Shown here: piece by piece, positions 8,557 through 15,791 of the stretch | Layout of the letters: each line of letters starts with the position of its first letter | Position numbering within the stretch: the stretch's first letter is position 1 | Assembly (NCBI RefSeq): GCF_963853665.1 | Contig: NZ_OY970459.1 | Span: forward strand, 5,208,001 to 5,272,000 | Source: Mycobacterium decipiens | Lineage (GTDB): Bacteria > Actinomycetota > Actinomycetes > Mycobacteriales > Mycobacteriaceae | DNA: 64,000 nucleotides | Direction: 5' to 3' | Program-made: the position numbers and the translations under genes | The notes under the pieces: generated by a model | Database searches by the model: none | Told to the model about the DNA's origin: nothing | Seen by the model: the letters and a program-made list of their open reading frames with translations, nothing else

Positions 8557-9602
8557 TATGCTGCCGGTTCCTGCCCCTCCAACTCAACCGAAGCAGCAGA
8601 CGCGGGCGGGGTGGACGCGTCTCGGCTCACCACGACCCAGCGATGCGCCGGACGTTCGACCGGCTTTCGCTCGAACCCCTCGAAGACCCTTGCCACGGTG
8701 GCGACTGTGGCTGCCGCACACAGATACGCGAGCACCATCATGACGGTGTTGTTCGCGATGCCCTGAGCGTCGGAGACCCAACTGGTAGCGATGGCGAAGA
8801 TCGATATCGCGGTGCTAACAACCCATGCGATCCACCACACCACGATCGGCCTGCGCAGCCGAGCGTAGTGGTCCTCGACGAGCGCCAGCTCGATGACGTA
8901 CACCGGGGCCCACAGCAGATTGACCACCGGCAGCAGACAGCCCGCCCACAATGCACGGGCGCAACGCTGCTCCGGCAGGCCCTGATGCAGGAACGCGGCG
9001 GCCCGGCGGGCGATCAGCCACCGGATCAGCAGCACAACGGTAGTGCCCGCCGCCACGATCGCCGCCAAGCTGACCAAAATCCCCAACCAGACCGAGGCGC
9101 CGGCCACCACCGAGTTCAACAATGTGTTTCGGTTGATCACCAGCAGCACATACCGCACCACGAACACCAATGCCGCGATGCTGAACACCAGCAGACTGAC
9201 AAACAGCATGGTGCGCACCGCCGCTGGCGCACCGGTACCGATGGCCGCTGCCTTCGCCGAAACTGCCGCCGGCGCGGGTGCCTGGTCGACACGGTCCGCA
9301 AGACCCCAACGCGGTATCACCGCGTAGCGGGGAGTGGGCCCACGCAACCGTGGCCCATGCCGCGGCGGCGGTGCGGCCCCGGGCCGCACCGCTATCCAGC
9401 GAAAGCCCGGGGGAAGCCGCGGCGGCGTGCGCCGCATCGCGGGAGCCGTCGGTACCTGCGCGCCGGCCGGCGTCCGCCAGCGCTCCTCGGCCGTCATCTC
9501 CGCCAGCGGCGCCATCAGCGCCCCCCGACAGCGTGGACACCACATGCGTTGCCGCTCGCGGACGTTCCACCGAGTGCCGCACTGGGAGCACACTTGGATC
9601 AC
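8556..9602 (-). CDS. Zinc-ribbon multi-pass membrane protein, DUF4328 type (Rv3843c-like)
   Basis: 348-residue protein beginning with a GTG. An N-terminal zinc ribbon is made of CSQCGTRWN and CPRCRG (residues 5-25). A Pro/Arg-rich linker runs to about residue 125, and then about six hydrophobic segments follow (for example TMLFVSLLVFSIAALVFVVRYVLLVI). The membrane half resembles DUF4328 proteins (PEQRCARALWAGCLLPVVNLLWAPVYVIELALVE). Function is unknown. It overlaps glpQ1 by one base and is probably co-transcribed with it. Confidence 0.82.
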   Translation of the reverse strand: MIQVCSQCGTRWNVRERQRMWCPRCRGALMAPLAEMTAEERWRTPAGAQVPTAPAMRRTPPRLPPGFRWIAVRPGAAPPPRHGPRLRGPTPRYAVIPRWGLADRVDQAPAPAAVSAKAAAIGTGAPAAVRTMLFVSLLVFSIAALVFVVRYVLLVINRNTLLNSVVAGASVWLGILVSLAAIVAAGTTVVLLIRWLIARRAAAFLHQGLPEQRCARALWAGCLLPVVNLLWAPVYVIELALVEDHYARLRRPIVVWWIAWVVSTAISIFAIATSWVSDAQGIANNTVMMVLAYLCAAATVATVARVFEGFERKPVERPAHRWVVVSRDASTPPASAASVELEGQEPAA

Positions 9603-9750
9603 CGGACCAGCCTAACGGGATGTCCGGCCCCGGCACCGGTGCGGCGTTCCTCGCAGCGTCAGCCCCAACGACGTGGTGGCAGACCCCGGCTTTCGCGCTG
9701 GATCGAACGCGTCCGGGCACCGGCGCACAACCCGACACAGCAATCTATGG

Positions 9751-9849
9751 CTATCCACAGTTTCCACAACTTTATCCACAACGGCTGAAATGAGACCAAC
9801 GGCATTGACACCGCCTCTATCCGTCAGCCTGGACCAGAACTGTGGATAA
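9751..9849. promoter_or_regulatory. Cluster of DnaA-box-like nonamers
   Basis: TTATCCACA occurs perfectly on the plus strand at 9772-9780 and on the minus strand at 9841-9849. CTATCCACA (9751-9759) and TTTCCACAA (9761-9769) are one- and two-mismatch relatives. Four such sites in 99 bp of GC-rich DNA suggest DnaA binding, although mycobacterial oriC boxes usually read TTGTCCACA. Confidence 0.5.
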
Positions 9850-10104
9850 CAGGGTCCGCCGAGGCGTTCTAATCGACAGCCTGGCCGGTGCCCGAGCGAA
9901 ATGGATTGTCCCGCTAAGCATCCATCCCCGCCCGGGTAGGCAAGGCACTCCCACCCGGTCCGGCCCGGTGCGCTCCGAAAGCCTGCCAACTCCACGTTTC
10001 ACGGTGCTGCCGGCGCCGCGATCGGACCTCCCGGTATGCCCTGTTTGGTGCCAAGTTTCCCGACTCATTCACCAGGCGTTATGATCGCGAGCACGACACT
10101 TAGT

Positions 10105-10120
10105 TGTGATTCACCTCACC
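10105..10120 (+). promoter_or_regulatory. CRP-type binding site
   Basis: TGTGA-TTCACC-TCACC matches the CRP consensus TGTGA-N6-TCACA at 9 of 10 defined positions. It lies 35 bp before the ATG of the small membrane protein and about 345 bp before sodA. The TATGAT at 10080-10085 would place a transcript start near 10092, so CRP bound here would more likely repress than activate. Confidence 0.45.
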
Positions 10121-10154
10121 GGCGCGAGGTGAGCAAGCAGGTGAAAGGCGGCCG

Positions 10155-10304
10155 ATGGCCACACACTCGTACCGTCCAGGGTCGACAACGCCGCCGAATT
10201 CGGGCTCGCCGGTCTGGAACCATGCCTACGTCATTGCCGCTTTTCGCGCCGCCCTGATCGCCTTGGCGTTACTGGCGGTTCTCGCCGTCATCGCTTTGTC
10301 TTGA
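10155..10304 (+). CDS. Small single-pass membrane protein (49 aa)
   Basis: A 49-codon ORF that is easily missed. The first about 22 residues are polar (MATHSYRPGSTTPPNSGSPVW), followed by NHAY and a strong hydrophobic helix (VIAAFRAALIALALLAVLAVIALS) reaching the C-terminus. AAAGG at 10144-10148 sits 6 nt before the ATG, a plausible ribosome site. The next gene is sodA, 161 bp downstream on the same strand. The function is unknown; possibilities include a small membrane regulator. Codon usage is typical of the surrounding genes. Confidence 0.65.
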   Translation: MATHSYRPGSTTPPNSGSPVWNHAYVIAAFRAALIALALLAVLAVIALS

Positions 10305-10465
10305 GTCCCGCCCACCGGGTGCCCGGGGATCGCCCCTAGGGTCGTTGTTGCGGCGCGCGCGGTCATGGAGCAGGGTTGACCTGTCAAGCTAGCGCCAGCC
10401 CGTCGCGTGGGAGCACCCACGCGAAAGACGCGTCGGACGATCATTTCATCGAAGGAAGGAATGCC

Positions 10466-11089
10466 GTGGCCGAATACACATTGCCGGACCTGGACTGGGA
10501 CTACGGAGCACTGGAACCGCACATCTCGGGTCAGATCAACGAGCTGCACCACAGCAAGCACCACGCGACCTACGTCAAGGGTGCCAATGACGCCGTCGCC
10601 AAACTCGAAGAGGCACGCGCCAAGGACGACCATTCGGCGATTTTGCTGAATGAGAAGAATCTGGCGTTCAACCTAAGTGGTCACGTCAATCACACCATTT
10701 GGTGGAAGAACCTGTCGCCCAACGGTGGTGACAAGCCGACCGGCGAACTCGCCGCGGCCATCGACGACGCGTTCGGATCCTTTGACAAGTTCCGTGCGCA
10801 GTTCCACGCCGCCGCTACCACCGTGCAAGGATCGGGATGGGCGGCACTCGGCTGGGACACACTCGGCAACAAGCTGCTGATATTCCAGGTTTACGACCAC
10901 CAGACGAACTTCCCGCTGGGTATCGTTCCGCTGCTGCTGCTCGACATGTGGGAGCACGCCTTCTACCTGCAGTACAAGAACGTCAAGGTCGACTTCGCCA
11001 AAGCGTTCTGGAATGTCGTGAACTGGGCCGATGTGCAGTCACGGTATGCGGCAGCGACCTCGCAGACCAAGGGTTTGATATTCGGCTGA
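10466..11089 (+). CDS. sodA: Superoxide dismutase [Fe] SodA
   Basis: 207-residue Fe superoxide dismutase; dismutates superoxide to peroxide and oxygen. The GTG at 10466 is the start because GGAAGGA lies just upstream and it gives [19 protein letters not shown], the known mycobacterial N-terminus; upstream in-frame codons are not protein-like. Metal ligands H28 ([10 protein letters not shown]), H76 (GHVNHTIWW), D160 and H164 (LDMWEHAFY) are all present. There is no classical signal peptide; in M. tuberculosis export depends on SecA2. Confidence 0.98.
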   Translation: MAEYTLPDLDWDYGALEPHISGQINELHHSKHHATYVKGANDAVAKLEEARAKDDHSAILLNEKNLAFNLSGHVNHTIWWKNLSPNGGDKPTGELAAAIDDAFGSFDKFRAQFHAAATTVQGSGWAALGWDTLGNKLLIFQVYDHQTNFPLGIVPLLLLDMWEHAFYLQYKNVKVDFAKAFWNVVNWADVQSRYAAATSQTKGLIFG

Positions 11090-11308
11090 CTCCATTGCCG
11101 CAGGCTTGGTGCCCGAACTCGGGGGCCGCCCAGATAACGCCCTGCCTTTTGGCCGGACCTTTTATTTCCGCTCTGTGAACGCGGCCCAGAGGCGGCCGTG
11201 TCGAGTTGCAGGGCGCGTAAACCGCGCGCATGCTTGGCTATTCGAGCTACCATTTATCTCGAGCTACCAGCGTGGTTACTTCGGGCGGAAGCGGCGCGGA
11301 GGGGCGAG

Positions 11309-11842
11309 ATGGATACCGGGTCAGGTGGGCCTATAGGGGTTGCCCCCTTCCATTCACGTGGTGCCCTGAAAGGGTTTGTGATCTCTGGGCGTTGGCCAGA
11401 TTCGACCAAAGAGTGGGCCCAGCTGCTGATGGTCGCGGTTCGGGTCGCATCGTTGCCCGGGTTGCTCTCCACCACAACGGTGTTCGGTGCGCGCGAGGAG
11501 TTGCCCGACGAACCCGAGCCGGGGACGGTCGGTCTGGTACTGGCGGAGGGCACCGTCTTCGGTGAATCAGCAATCCAGCCAGGCTATTTCGCCGATCACC
11601 AGCCCCCGGCATTGCTGATGCTGCATCCCCCCTCGGAGACGACGCCGTCGCTGCCAGAATGTACTGGAGCGGCGTCGGGTTGCGTGCTGCTGCCCGGATT
11701 GCCGTATCTGGGATTGGAGCATCGCGCGGCTTGGGTGGAGGCTGAAGCGGACGGCACCATCACGTCAATGGTCAGCCGGGTCGGCGTCGACCCGATCAGC
11801 CATCCCGATACCGCAATTCTGGCGATGCTGCTTGCAGCATAA
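11309..11842 (+). CDS. Conserved hypothetical protein (Rv3847-like)
   Basis: 177-residue soluble protein of unknown function, similar to Rv3847. GGAGGGG at 11298-11304 and the ATG at 11309 set the start; in-frame codons upstream are not protein-like. The protein has a hydrophobic central segment (LLMVAVRVASLPGLLSTTTVF), a region rich in Pro/Glu (REELPDEPEPGTVGLVLAEG), and a C-terminal stretch PDTAILAMLLAA. No catalytic motif was recognised. It stands alone, about 220 bp after sodA. Confidence 0.82.
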   Translation: MDTGSGGPIGVAPFHSRGALKGFVISGRWPDSTKEWAQLLMVAVRVASLPGLLSTTTVFGAREELPDEPEPGTVGLVLAEGTVFGESAIQPGYFADHQPPALLMLHPPSETTPSLPECTGAASGCVLLPGLPYLGLEHRAAWVEAEADGTITSMVSRVGVDPISHPDTAILAMLLAA

Positions 11843-11944
11843 GGAAATTCGAACGAATTAGTTCGGGCGGCGAATCGCAAAATTCGGGTGCCCGAAGTTC
11901 TCCGACGCCCTAGTGCGCATCAAATACGCCCGCTAACCTGGGGA

Positions 11945-12060
11945 CGTTAGCGAAGGGGAGTAGCCCCGAATCGTCGAGTCGACATACTGGCGAAAGCCCG
12001 GCCGGCGAACCGCCTTTCCGACGGTGGGCGAGACCTTCGACCGATGTTCGATGACCCAAT
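11945..12060 (+). promoter_or_regulatory. yybP-ykoY manganese riboswitch
   Basis: The leader has the signature pieces of the yybP-ykoY (Mn2+) riboswitch in order. GGGGAGTAGC is at 11955-11964, GACATACT at 11981-11988, and GGCGAGACCTT at 12027-12037. P1 is closed by CGAAGG (11951-11956) pairing with CCTTCG (12034-12039). The 3' strand of P1 (GACCTTCGA, 12032-12040) is also complementary, with one bulge, to TCGAAAGGTC (12077-12086). That segment contains the AAAGG ribosome site of the downstream gene. Mn binding should hold P1 together and free the ribosome site, giving an ON switch. The family identification is from memory of the consensus. Confidence 0.85.
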
Positions 12061-12093
12061 GGGCGTCGACAACGCGTCGAAAGGTCGCCTGCC

Positions 12094-12786
12094 ATGCTCA
12101 CTACCGCGCTGCTGAGTCTGGGAATGGTATTCGTTGCTGAGCTAGGCGACAGATCCCAGCTCATCACGATGACCTACGCACTTCGCTATCGCTGGTGGGT
12201 GGTGCTGTCTGGGGTCGCAATCGCCGCGTTCACGGTGCACGGGATCTCGGTCGCGATCGGCCACTTCCTGGGCGCTGCGGTGCCGGCGCGTCCCCTAGCC
12301 TGCGCATCCGCGATCGCGTTCCTGATCTTTGCCGGGTGGGCCTGGTGCGAGAGCGCGGCCGGCGACGGCGAGAACGCGTCAACCGCTTCCGAACCCCGGT
12401 TCGCACTGCTCACCGTGGTGTCGTCGTTCGCGCTGGCCGAGTTGAGTGACAAGACAACGCTGGCGACGGTGACCTTGGCCAGCGATCACAACTGGGCCGG
12501 CGTGTGGCTCGGCACCACGGTCGGCATGATCCTGGCCGACGGCCTGGCGATCGGTGCGGGGCGCCTGCTGCATCAGCGCGTCCCGGAACGGGTACTGCAT
12601 GCCGTGGCCAGCCTGCTGTTCCTGCTGTTCGGATTGTGGCTGCTGTTCGACGATGCGTTGGGTTTCAGATCGGTTGCCATCGCCGTAACCGCGGCGGTCG
12701 TGCTGGCCGCCGCTGCGGCGGTATCGGTGCGGATGGCGCAAACTCGTCAGCGGCGGCGAGCCTCGGTGGCAATCACCGGAAACTGA
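12094..12786 (+). CDS. GDT1/UPF0016 family Mn2+ (or Ca2+/Mn2+) exporter (Rv3848-like)
   Basis: 230-residue integral membrane protein of the TMEM165/GDT1 family. It carries both hallmark motifs: ELGDRSQL at about residues 16-23 and ELSDKTTL at about 115-122, each starting a repeated three-helix unit. About six to seven hydrophobic segments are seen. Family members export Mn2+ or Ca2+. The upstream yybP-ykoY riboswitch strongly supports Mn2+ efflux here. AAAGG (12080-12084) is 9 nt before the ATG. A loop with EnasTAsep separates the two halves, and the C-terminus is Arg-rich. Confidence 0.9.
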   Translation: MLTTALLSLGMVFVAELGDRSQLITMTYALRYRWWVVLSGVAIAAFTVHGISVAIGHFLGAAVPARPLACASAIAFLIFAGWAWCESAAGDGENASTASEPRFALLTVVSSFALAELSDKTTLATVTLASDHNWAGVWLGTTVGMILADGLAIGAGRLLHQRVPERVLHAVASLLFLLFGLWLLFDDALGFRSVAIAVTAAVVLAAAAAVSVRMAQTRQRRRASVAITGN

Positions 12787-13262
12787 CCTGACACCGGCTG
12801 GGCAGTATTCGACCGCACCGCCCATCCCGGCCGTATCGGTCCGGCGCATCCGGAAGTGTCTATGCGAGCCGCGGATCGCGTCCCGAGTCGCTTGACGAGT
12901 TCCGCGCGGCGCCAGACAGCAAAGCACTATCTCGGCGGGTCCCCGTCTGCTGCCGGTTGCCCGGAGTCGGGCATATCCGGCCGACACGGTCGATGTGATC
13001 ATTTCGCCGAACCCGCGCGCGACAAAATGGAGCGCATGTTCTCAGCGTGTTTTCTGCGGATAACCTGTGAAATCCGTTCATCTTGTGGACACGTCACCGT
13101 TTCGGTTGGACGCTCATCTGGAGTGCTCTCGTTGACCGCGTGCAACACCGGTACCCGATCCGCTCAGGTTTGCACTTGGTTGTAGACACAACTGTCGCTA
13201 CCATGATCAGCAAATACATATAGATAACCGTTTGCTCCTGGAGCCCGGTGGAGGTCATATCG
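12787..13262. other. espR upstream region, no gene seen
   Basis: No supported gene in about 475 bp. The distal half is ordinary GC-rich DNA. The last about 120 bp are AT-richer (AAATACATATAGATAACCG around 13210-13228) and contain a short inverted repeat TTGT-AGAC-ACAA at 13180-13191. This is consistent with a regulated espR promoter. A DnaA-box-like TTGTGGACA occurs at 13083-13091. Confidence 0.5.
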
Positions 13263-13661
13263 ATGAGCACGACGTTCGCTGCCCGCCTGAACCGCCTGTT
13301 CGACACGGTTTATCCGCCCGGACGCGGGCCGCACACCTCCGCGGAGGTGATCGCGGCGCTCAAGGCGGAGGGCATCACGATGTCGGCTCCCTACCTATCG
13401 CAGCTACGCTCCGGAAACCGCACGAACCCGTCGGCGGCGACCATGGCCGCCTTGGCCAACTTCTTCCGCATCAAGGCGGCCTACTTCACCGACGACGAGT
13501 ACTACGAGAAGCTCGACAAGGAACTGCAGTGGCTGGCCACAATGCGCGACGACGGTGTGCGCCGGATCGCGCAGCGGGCCCACGGGTTGCCTGCCCACGC
13601 GCAGCAGAAGCTCTTGGACCGGGTCGACGAGCTGCGCAGCGCGGAAGGGCTCGACGCTTAA
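13263..13661 (+). CDS. espR: EspR, nucleoid-associated regulator of ESX-1
   Basis: 132-residue DNA-binding protein almost identical to M. tuberculosis EspR. An N-terminal winged or XRE-like helix-turn-helix covers about residues 1-75 (TSAEVIAALKAEGITMSAPYLSQLRSGNRTNPS) and a C-terminal dimerisation helix pair follows (DDGVRRIAQRAHGLPAHAQQKLLDRVDELR). The ATG at 13263 is preceded by GGTGGAGGT and gives MSTTFAARLNRLFDTVYPPG. EspR in M. tuberculosis binds the espACD promoter and acts globally; its targets include ESX-1-linked genes such as those at the far end of this window. Confidence 0.97.
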   Translation: MSTTFAARLNRLFDTVYPPGRGPHTSAEVIAALKAEGITMSAPYLSQLRSGNRTNPSAATMAALANFFRIKAAYFTDDEYYEKLDKELQWLATMRDDGVRRIAQRAHGLPAHAQQKLLDRVDELRSAEGLDA

Positions 13662-13815
13662 CCCCGCCACGCGTTCGACACGCTTTGGTCCCGGATAGCG
13701 GCGGACCGGTCCGCCCGACCTGGCGGGTTGCCGTCCGGCTGCTCCGATTAGGGTTGGCCCAGCGATCGCGCACACGCACGGCGATAGTCGACGAGATACC
13801 GGGAGGCGGCCGGCA

Positions 13816-14472
13816 ATGGGCCTGTTCGGCAAGCGGAAGAGCCGCGCGACCCGTCGCGCTGAGGCCCGCGCGATCAAAGCCCGCGCCAAACTCGAGGCCA
13901 AGCTGTCCGCCAAGAACGAAGCGCGCCGCATCCGGGCCGCCCAGCGCGCCGAAGACAAGGCGCTCAAGGCGCAGCTCAAGGCCCAGCGGGACAGCGACCG
14001 GGCGGCGCTCAAGGTCGCCGAAGCCGAGCTCAAGGCGGCCCGCGAGGGCAAGTTGCTGTCACCGACGCGGATCCGCCGGGTGCTGACGGTTTCTCGGCTA
14101 CTCGCCCCGATACTGACGCCGGTGATCTACCGGGCGGCGATGGCTGCTCGCGGGCTGATCGACCAGCGTCGCGCCGATCAGCTGGGAGTTCCGCTGGCAC
14201 AGATCGGCCGGTTTTCCGGGCATGGCGCTGGGTTGTCGGCGCGGATCGGTGGAGCCGAGCGATCGCTGCGGATGGTGCAGGAGAAGAAGCCCAAGGACGT
14301 CGAGACCAAGCAGTTCGTGTCAGCTGTTGCCGATCGGCTCGCCGATCTGTCGGCGGCCGTCGCGGCCGCGGAGCACATGCCGGCCCAGCGGCGCCGGGCG
14401 GCGCACTCCGCAATCTCGTCGCAGCTGGATGGCATCGAGGCGGACCTGATGGCCCGGCTCGGGTTGACCTAA
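13816..14472 (+). CDS. DUF6474-type conserved protein (Rv3850-like)
   Basis: 218-residue protein. The first about 75 residues are very rich in Lys, Arg, Ala and Glu (KRKSRATRRAEARAIKARAK) and predicted to be one long, basic helix or coiled coil. The middle holds a moderately hydrophobic segment (RLLAPILTPVIYRAAMAARG), and the C-terminal part has Ala-rich helices (RLADLSAAVAAAEHMPAQRRRAAHSAI). It may associate with nucleic acid or the membrane, but no function is known to me. It lies between espR and a small membrane protein on the same strand. Confidence 0.82.
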   Translation: MGLFGKRKSRATRRAEARAIKARAKLEAKLSAKNEARRIRAAQRAEDKALKAQLKAQRDSDRAALKVAEAELKAAREGKLLSPTRIRRVLTVSRLLAPILTPVIYRAAMAARGLIDQRRADQLGVPLAQIGRFSGHGAGLSARIGGAERSLRMVQEKKPKDVETKQFVSAVADRLADLSAAVAAAEHMPAQRRRAAHSAISSQLDGIEADLMARLGLT

Positions 14473-14483
14473 CCGCCGGCGCG

Positions 14484-14768
14484 ATGACCGCACCCCACAC
14501 GTCACACCCGTCTCGTGGTGGTCCGTCCGTCAGCGGGAAGCGCGCCGTAATGACCGCGGGTATGGGCCTTGTACTGGCCACCTTGGTGCTGATCGCGATC
14601 GCGAACCCGGCAGTGGCGTTTGCGCACGCCGCGCAGGTATCCACCGGTGCACCCGGATCCGTGGTCGCGGCCACCGACGCCAATGACGTCCCGACGTGGC
14701 CATTCGTCCTGGGGACAGTGGCGGTGGTCGCGGTGGCCGCATTGTGGGCCGTGCGGCGCCGGCCCTAG
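14484..14768 (+). CDS. Small membrane protein (Rv3851-like)
   Basis: 94-residue protein with two hydrophobic segments: AVMTAGMGLVLATLVLIAIA (about residues 21-40) and FVLGTVAVVAVAALWAV (about 74-90), followed by RRRP. The Ala/Val-rich region between them would be extracytoplasmic. It begins 11 bp after the Rv3850-like gene and is probably in the same operon. Function unknown. Confidence 0.78.
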   Translation: MTAPHTSHPSRGGPSVSGKRAVMTAGMGLVLATLVLIAIANPAVAFAHAAQVSTGAPGSVVAATDANDVPTWPFVLGTVAVVAVAALWAVRRRP

Positions 14769-14876
14769 GCAATCAACCTCGGTAGCCCGGATGACTCAGC
14801 AACGTGTGCTGGCATGATGGGACCCGAGCGTTCTGCGACCTAGTGAGCGACGACAAAGCTGTAAAGGAGCGGCCGC

Positions 14877-15293
14877 ATGGCAGACCCGCAGGATCGACCC
14901 GACAGCGAGCCTGGCGACGCACCCACACCGCCGGCTAAAAGGCAGCCAGCTAAGAAGGCCGTCAAGAAAGCACCTGCAAAGAAAGCACCCGCCAAAAAGG
15001 CACCCGCAAAGAAGGCACCCGCTAAGGCCGCTAAATCCGCACCCCCGACGGTGGGCGAGCAACCGCCGGCGGCGCCGGTCGGTTTGCAGCAGCGGATCGA
15101 AACCAACGGCCAGCTTGACGCGGCGGCTAAAGATGCAGCGGCACAAGCGAAATCGGCCGTGGAGGGTGCCAACGACCCACTGGCGGGAAGCACGTCGACG
15201 CCGTCACCGAGCCACTCGCCCGTGCCGCTGATCATTGCAGTCACGCTCAGCCTGTTGGCCTTGCTGCTGATCCGGCAGCTGCGCCGCCGCTGA
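14877..15293 (+). CDS. hns: H-NS-like / HU-like membrane-anchored nucleoid protein (Rv3852-like)
   Basis: 138-residue protein with five to six PAKK/PAKKA repeats between residues 20 and 50, the kind of basic Lys-Ala-Pro tail found in histone-like proteins. The middle is low in charge ([18 protein letters not shown]), and the C-terminus is a hydrophobic helix ([16 protein letters not shown]) ending RQLRRR, so it is tail-anchored. AAAGGAG upstream fits ATG 14877. In M. tuberculosis the homologue binds DNA and has been linked to membrane-tethered nucleoid organisation. The name hns reflects function rather than homology to enterobacterial H-NS. Confidence 0.92.
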   Translation: MADPQDRPDSEPGDAPTPPAKRQPAKKAVKKAPAKKAPAKKAPAKKAPAKAAKSAPPTVGEQPPAAPVGLQQRIETNGQLDAAAKDAAAQAKSAVEGANDPLAGSTSTPSPSHSPVPLIIAVTLSLLALLLIRQLRRR

Positions 15294-15309
15294 ACGCGGT
15301 GGCAGCGCG

Positions 15310-15783
15310 GTGACCATCTCGTTTCGGCCAACCGCCGATCTCGTCGACGACATCGGGCCCGACGTGCGCAGCTGTGACCTCCAGTTCCGCCAGTTCGGCG
15401 GCCGATCGGAGTTCGCCGGACCGATCAGCACCGTGCGGTGTTTTCAGGACAACGCGCTGCTGAAGTCGGTCCTCTCGCAGCCAGGTGCGGGCGGCGTGCT
15501 GGTGATCGACGGCGCCGGGTCGCTGCATGCCGCGCTAGTCGGTGACCTTATCGCTGAATTGGCCCGCTCCAACGGCTGGAACGGGTTAATCGTCCATGGC
15601 GCGGTGCGAGACGCCGCCGCGTTGCGCGGCATCGACATCGGCATCAAGGCGCTGGGCACCAATCCCCGCAAAAGCACCAAGACCGGCGCCGGAGAGCGCG
15701 ACGTCGAGATCACGCTGGGCGGGGTGACATTCGTTCCGGGCGATATCGCCTACAGTGACGACGACGGCATCGTCGTGGTCTAG
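15310..15783 (+). CDS. rraA: RraA-like protein (formerly MenG)
   Basis: 157-residue member of the RraA family. GTG 15310 is the start, 16 bp after hns. Key family segments are [24 protein letters not shown] (about 79-102) and [15 protein letters not shown] at the C-terminus, with the [12 protein letters not shown] loop between. In E. coli RraA binds RNase E and inhibits it; related proteins can be oxaloacetate decarboxylase/HMG aldolases. Old annotations as the menaquinone methyltransferase MenG are unlikely given the fold. It is convergent with ethA, 8 bp apart. Confidence 0.92.
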   Translation: MTISFRPTADLVDDIGPDVRSCDLQFRQFGGRSEFAGPISTVRCFQDNALLKSVLSQPGAGGVLVIDGAGSLHAALVGDLIAELARSNGWNGLIVHGAVRDAAALRGIDIGIKALGTNPRKSTKTGAGERDVEITLGGVTFVPGDIAYSDDDGIVVV

Positions 15784-15791
15784 CTGCTAGC

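Larger units (their letters stand above)
9603..10154. other. Intergenic region with DnaA-box cluster
   Basis: No convincing gene lies here. The notable content is four DnaA-box-like nonamers between 9751 and 9849 (see the separate entry). Further on are a TATGAT -10-like hexamer at 10080-10085 and a CRP-like palindrome at 10105-10120. In M. tuberculosis I recall a transposase gene (Rv3844) and Rv3845 between Rv3843c and sodA; nothing like them is recognisable here. Confidence 0.6.

Noticed and set aside
10376..10465. N-terminal extension of sodA
   Set aside because: GGAAGGA and GTG 10466 give the known SodA N-terminus; the upstream codons are not protein-like.
12856..13185. Plus-strand ORF upstream of espR
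   Set aside because: Composition of a shadow, no ribosome site, and it overlaps the AT-rich control region of espR.
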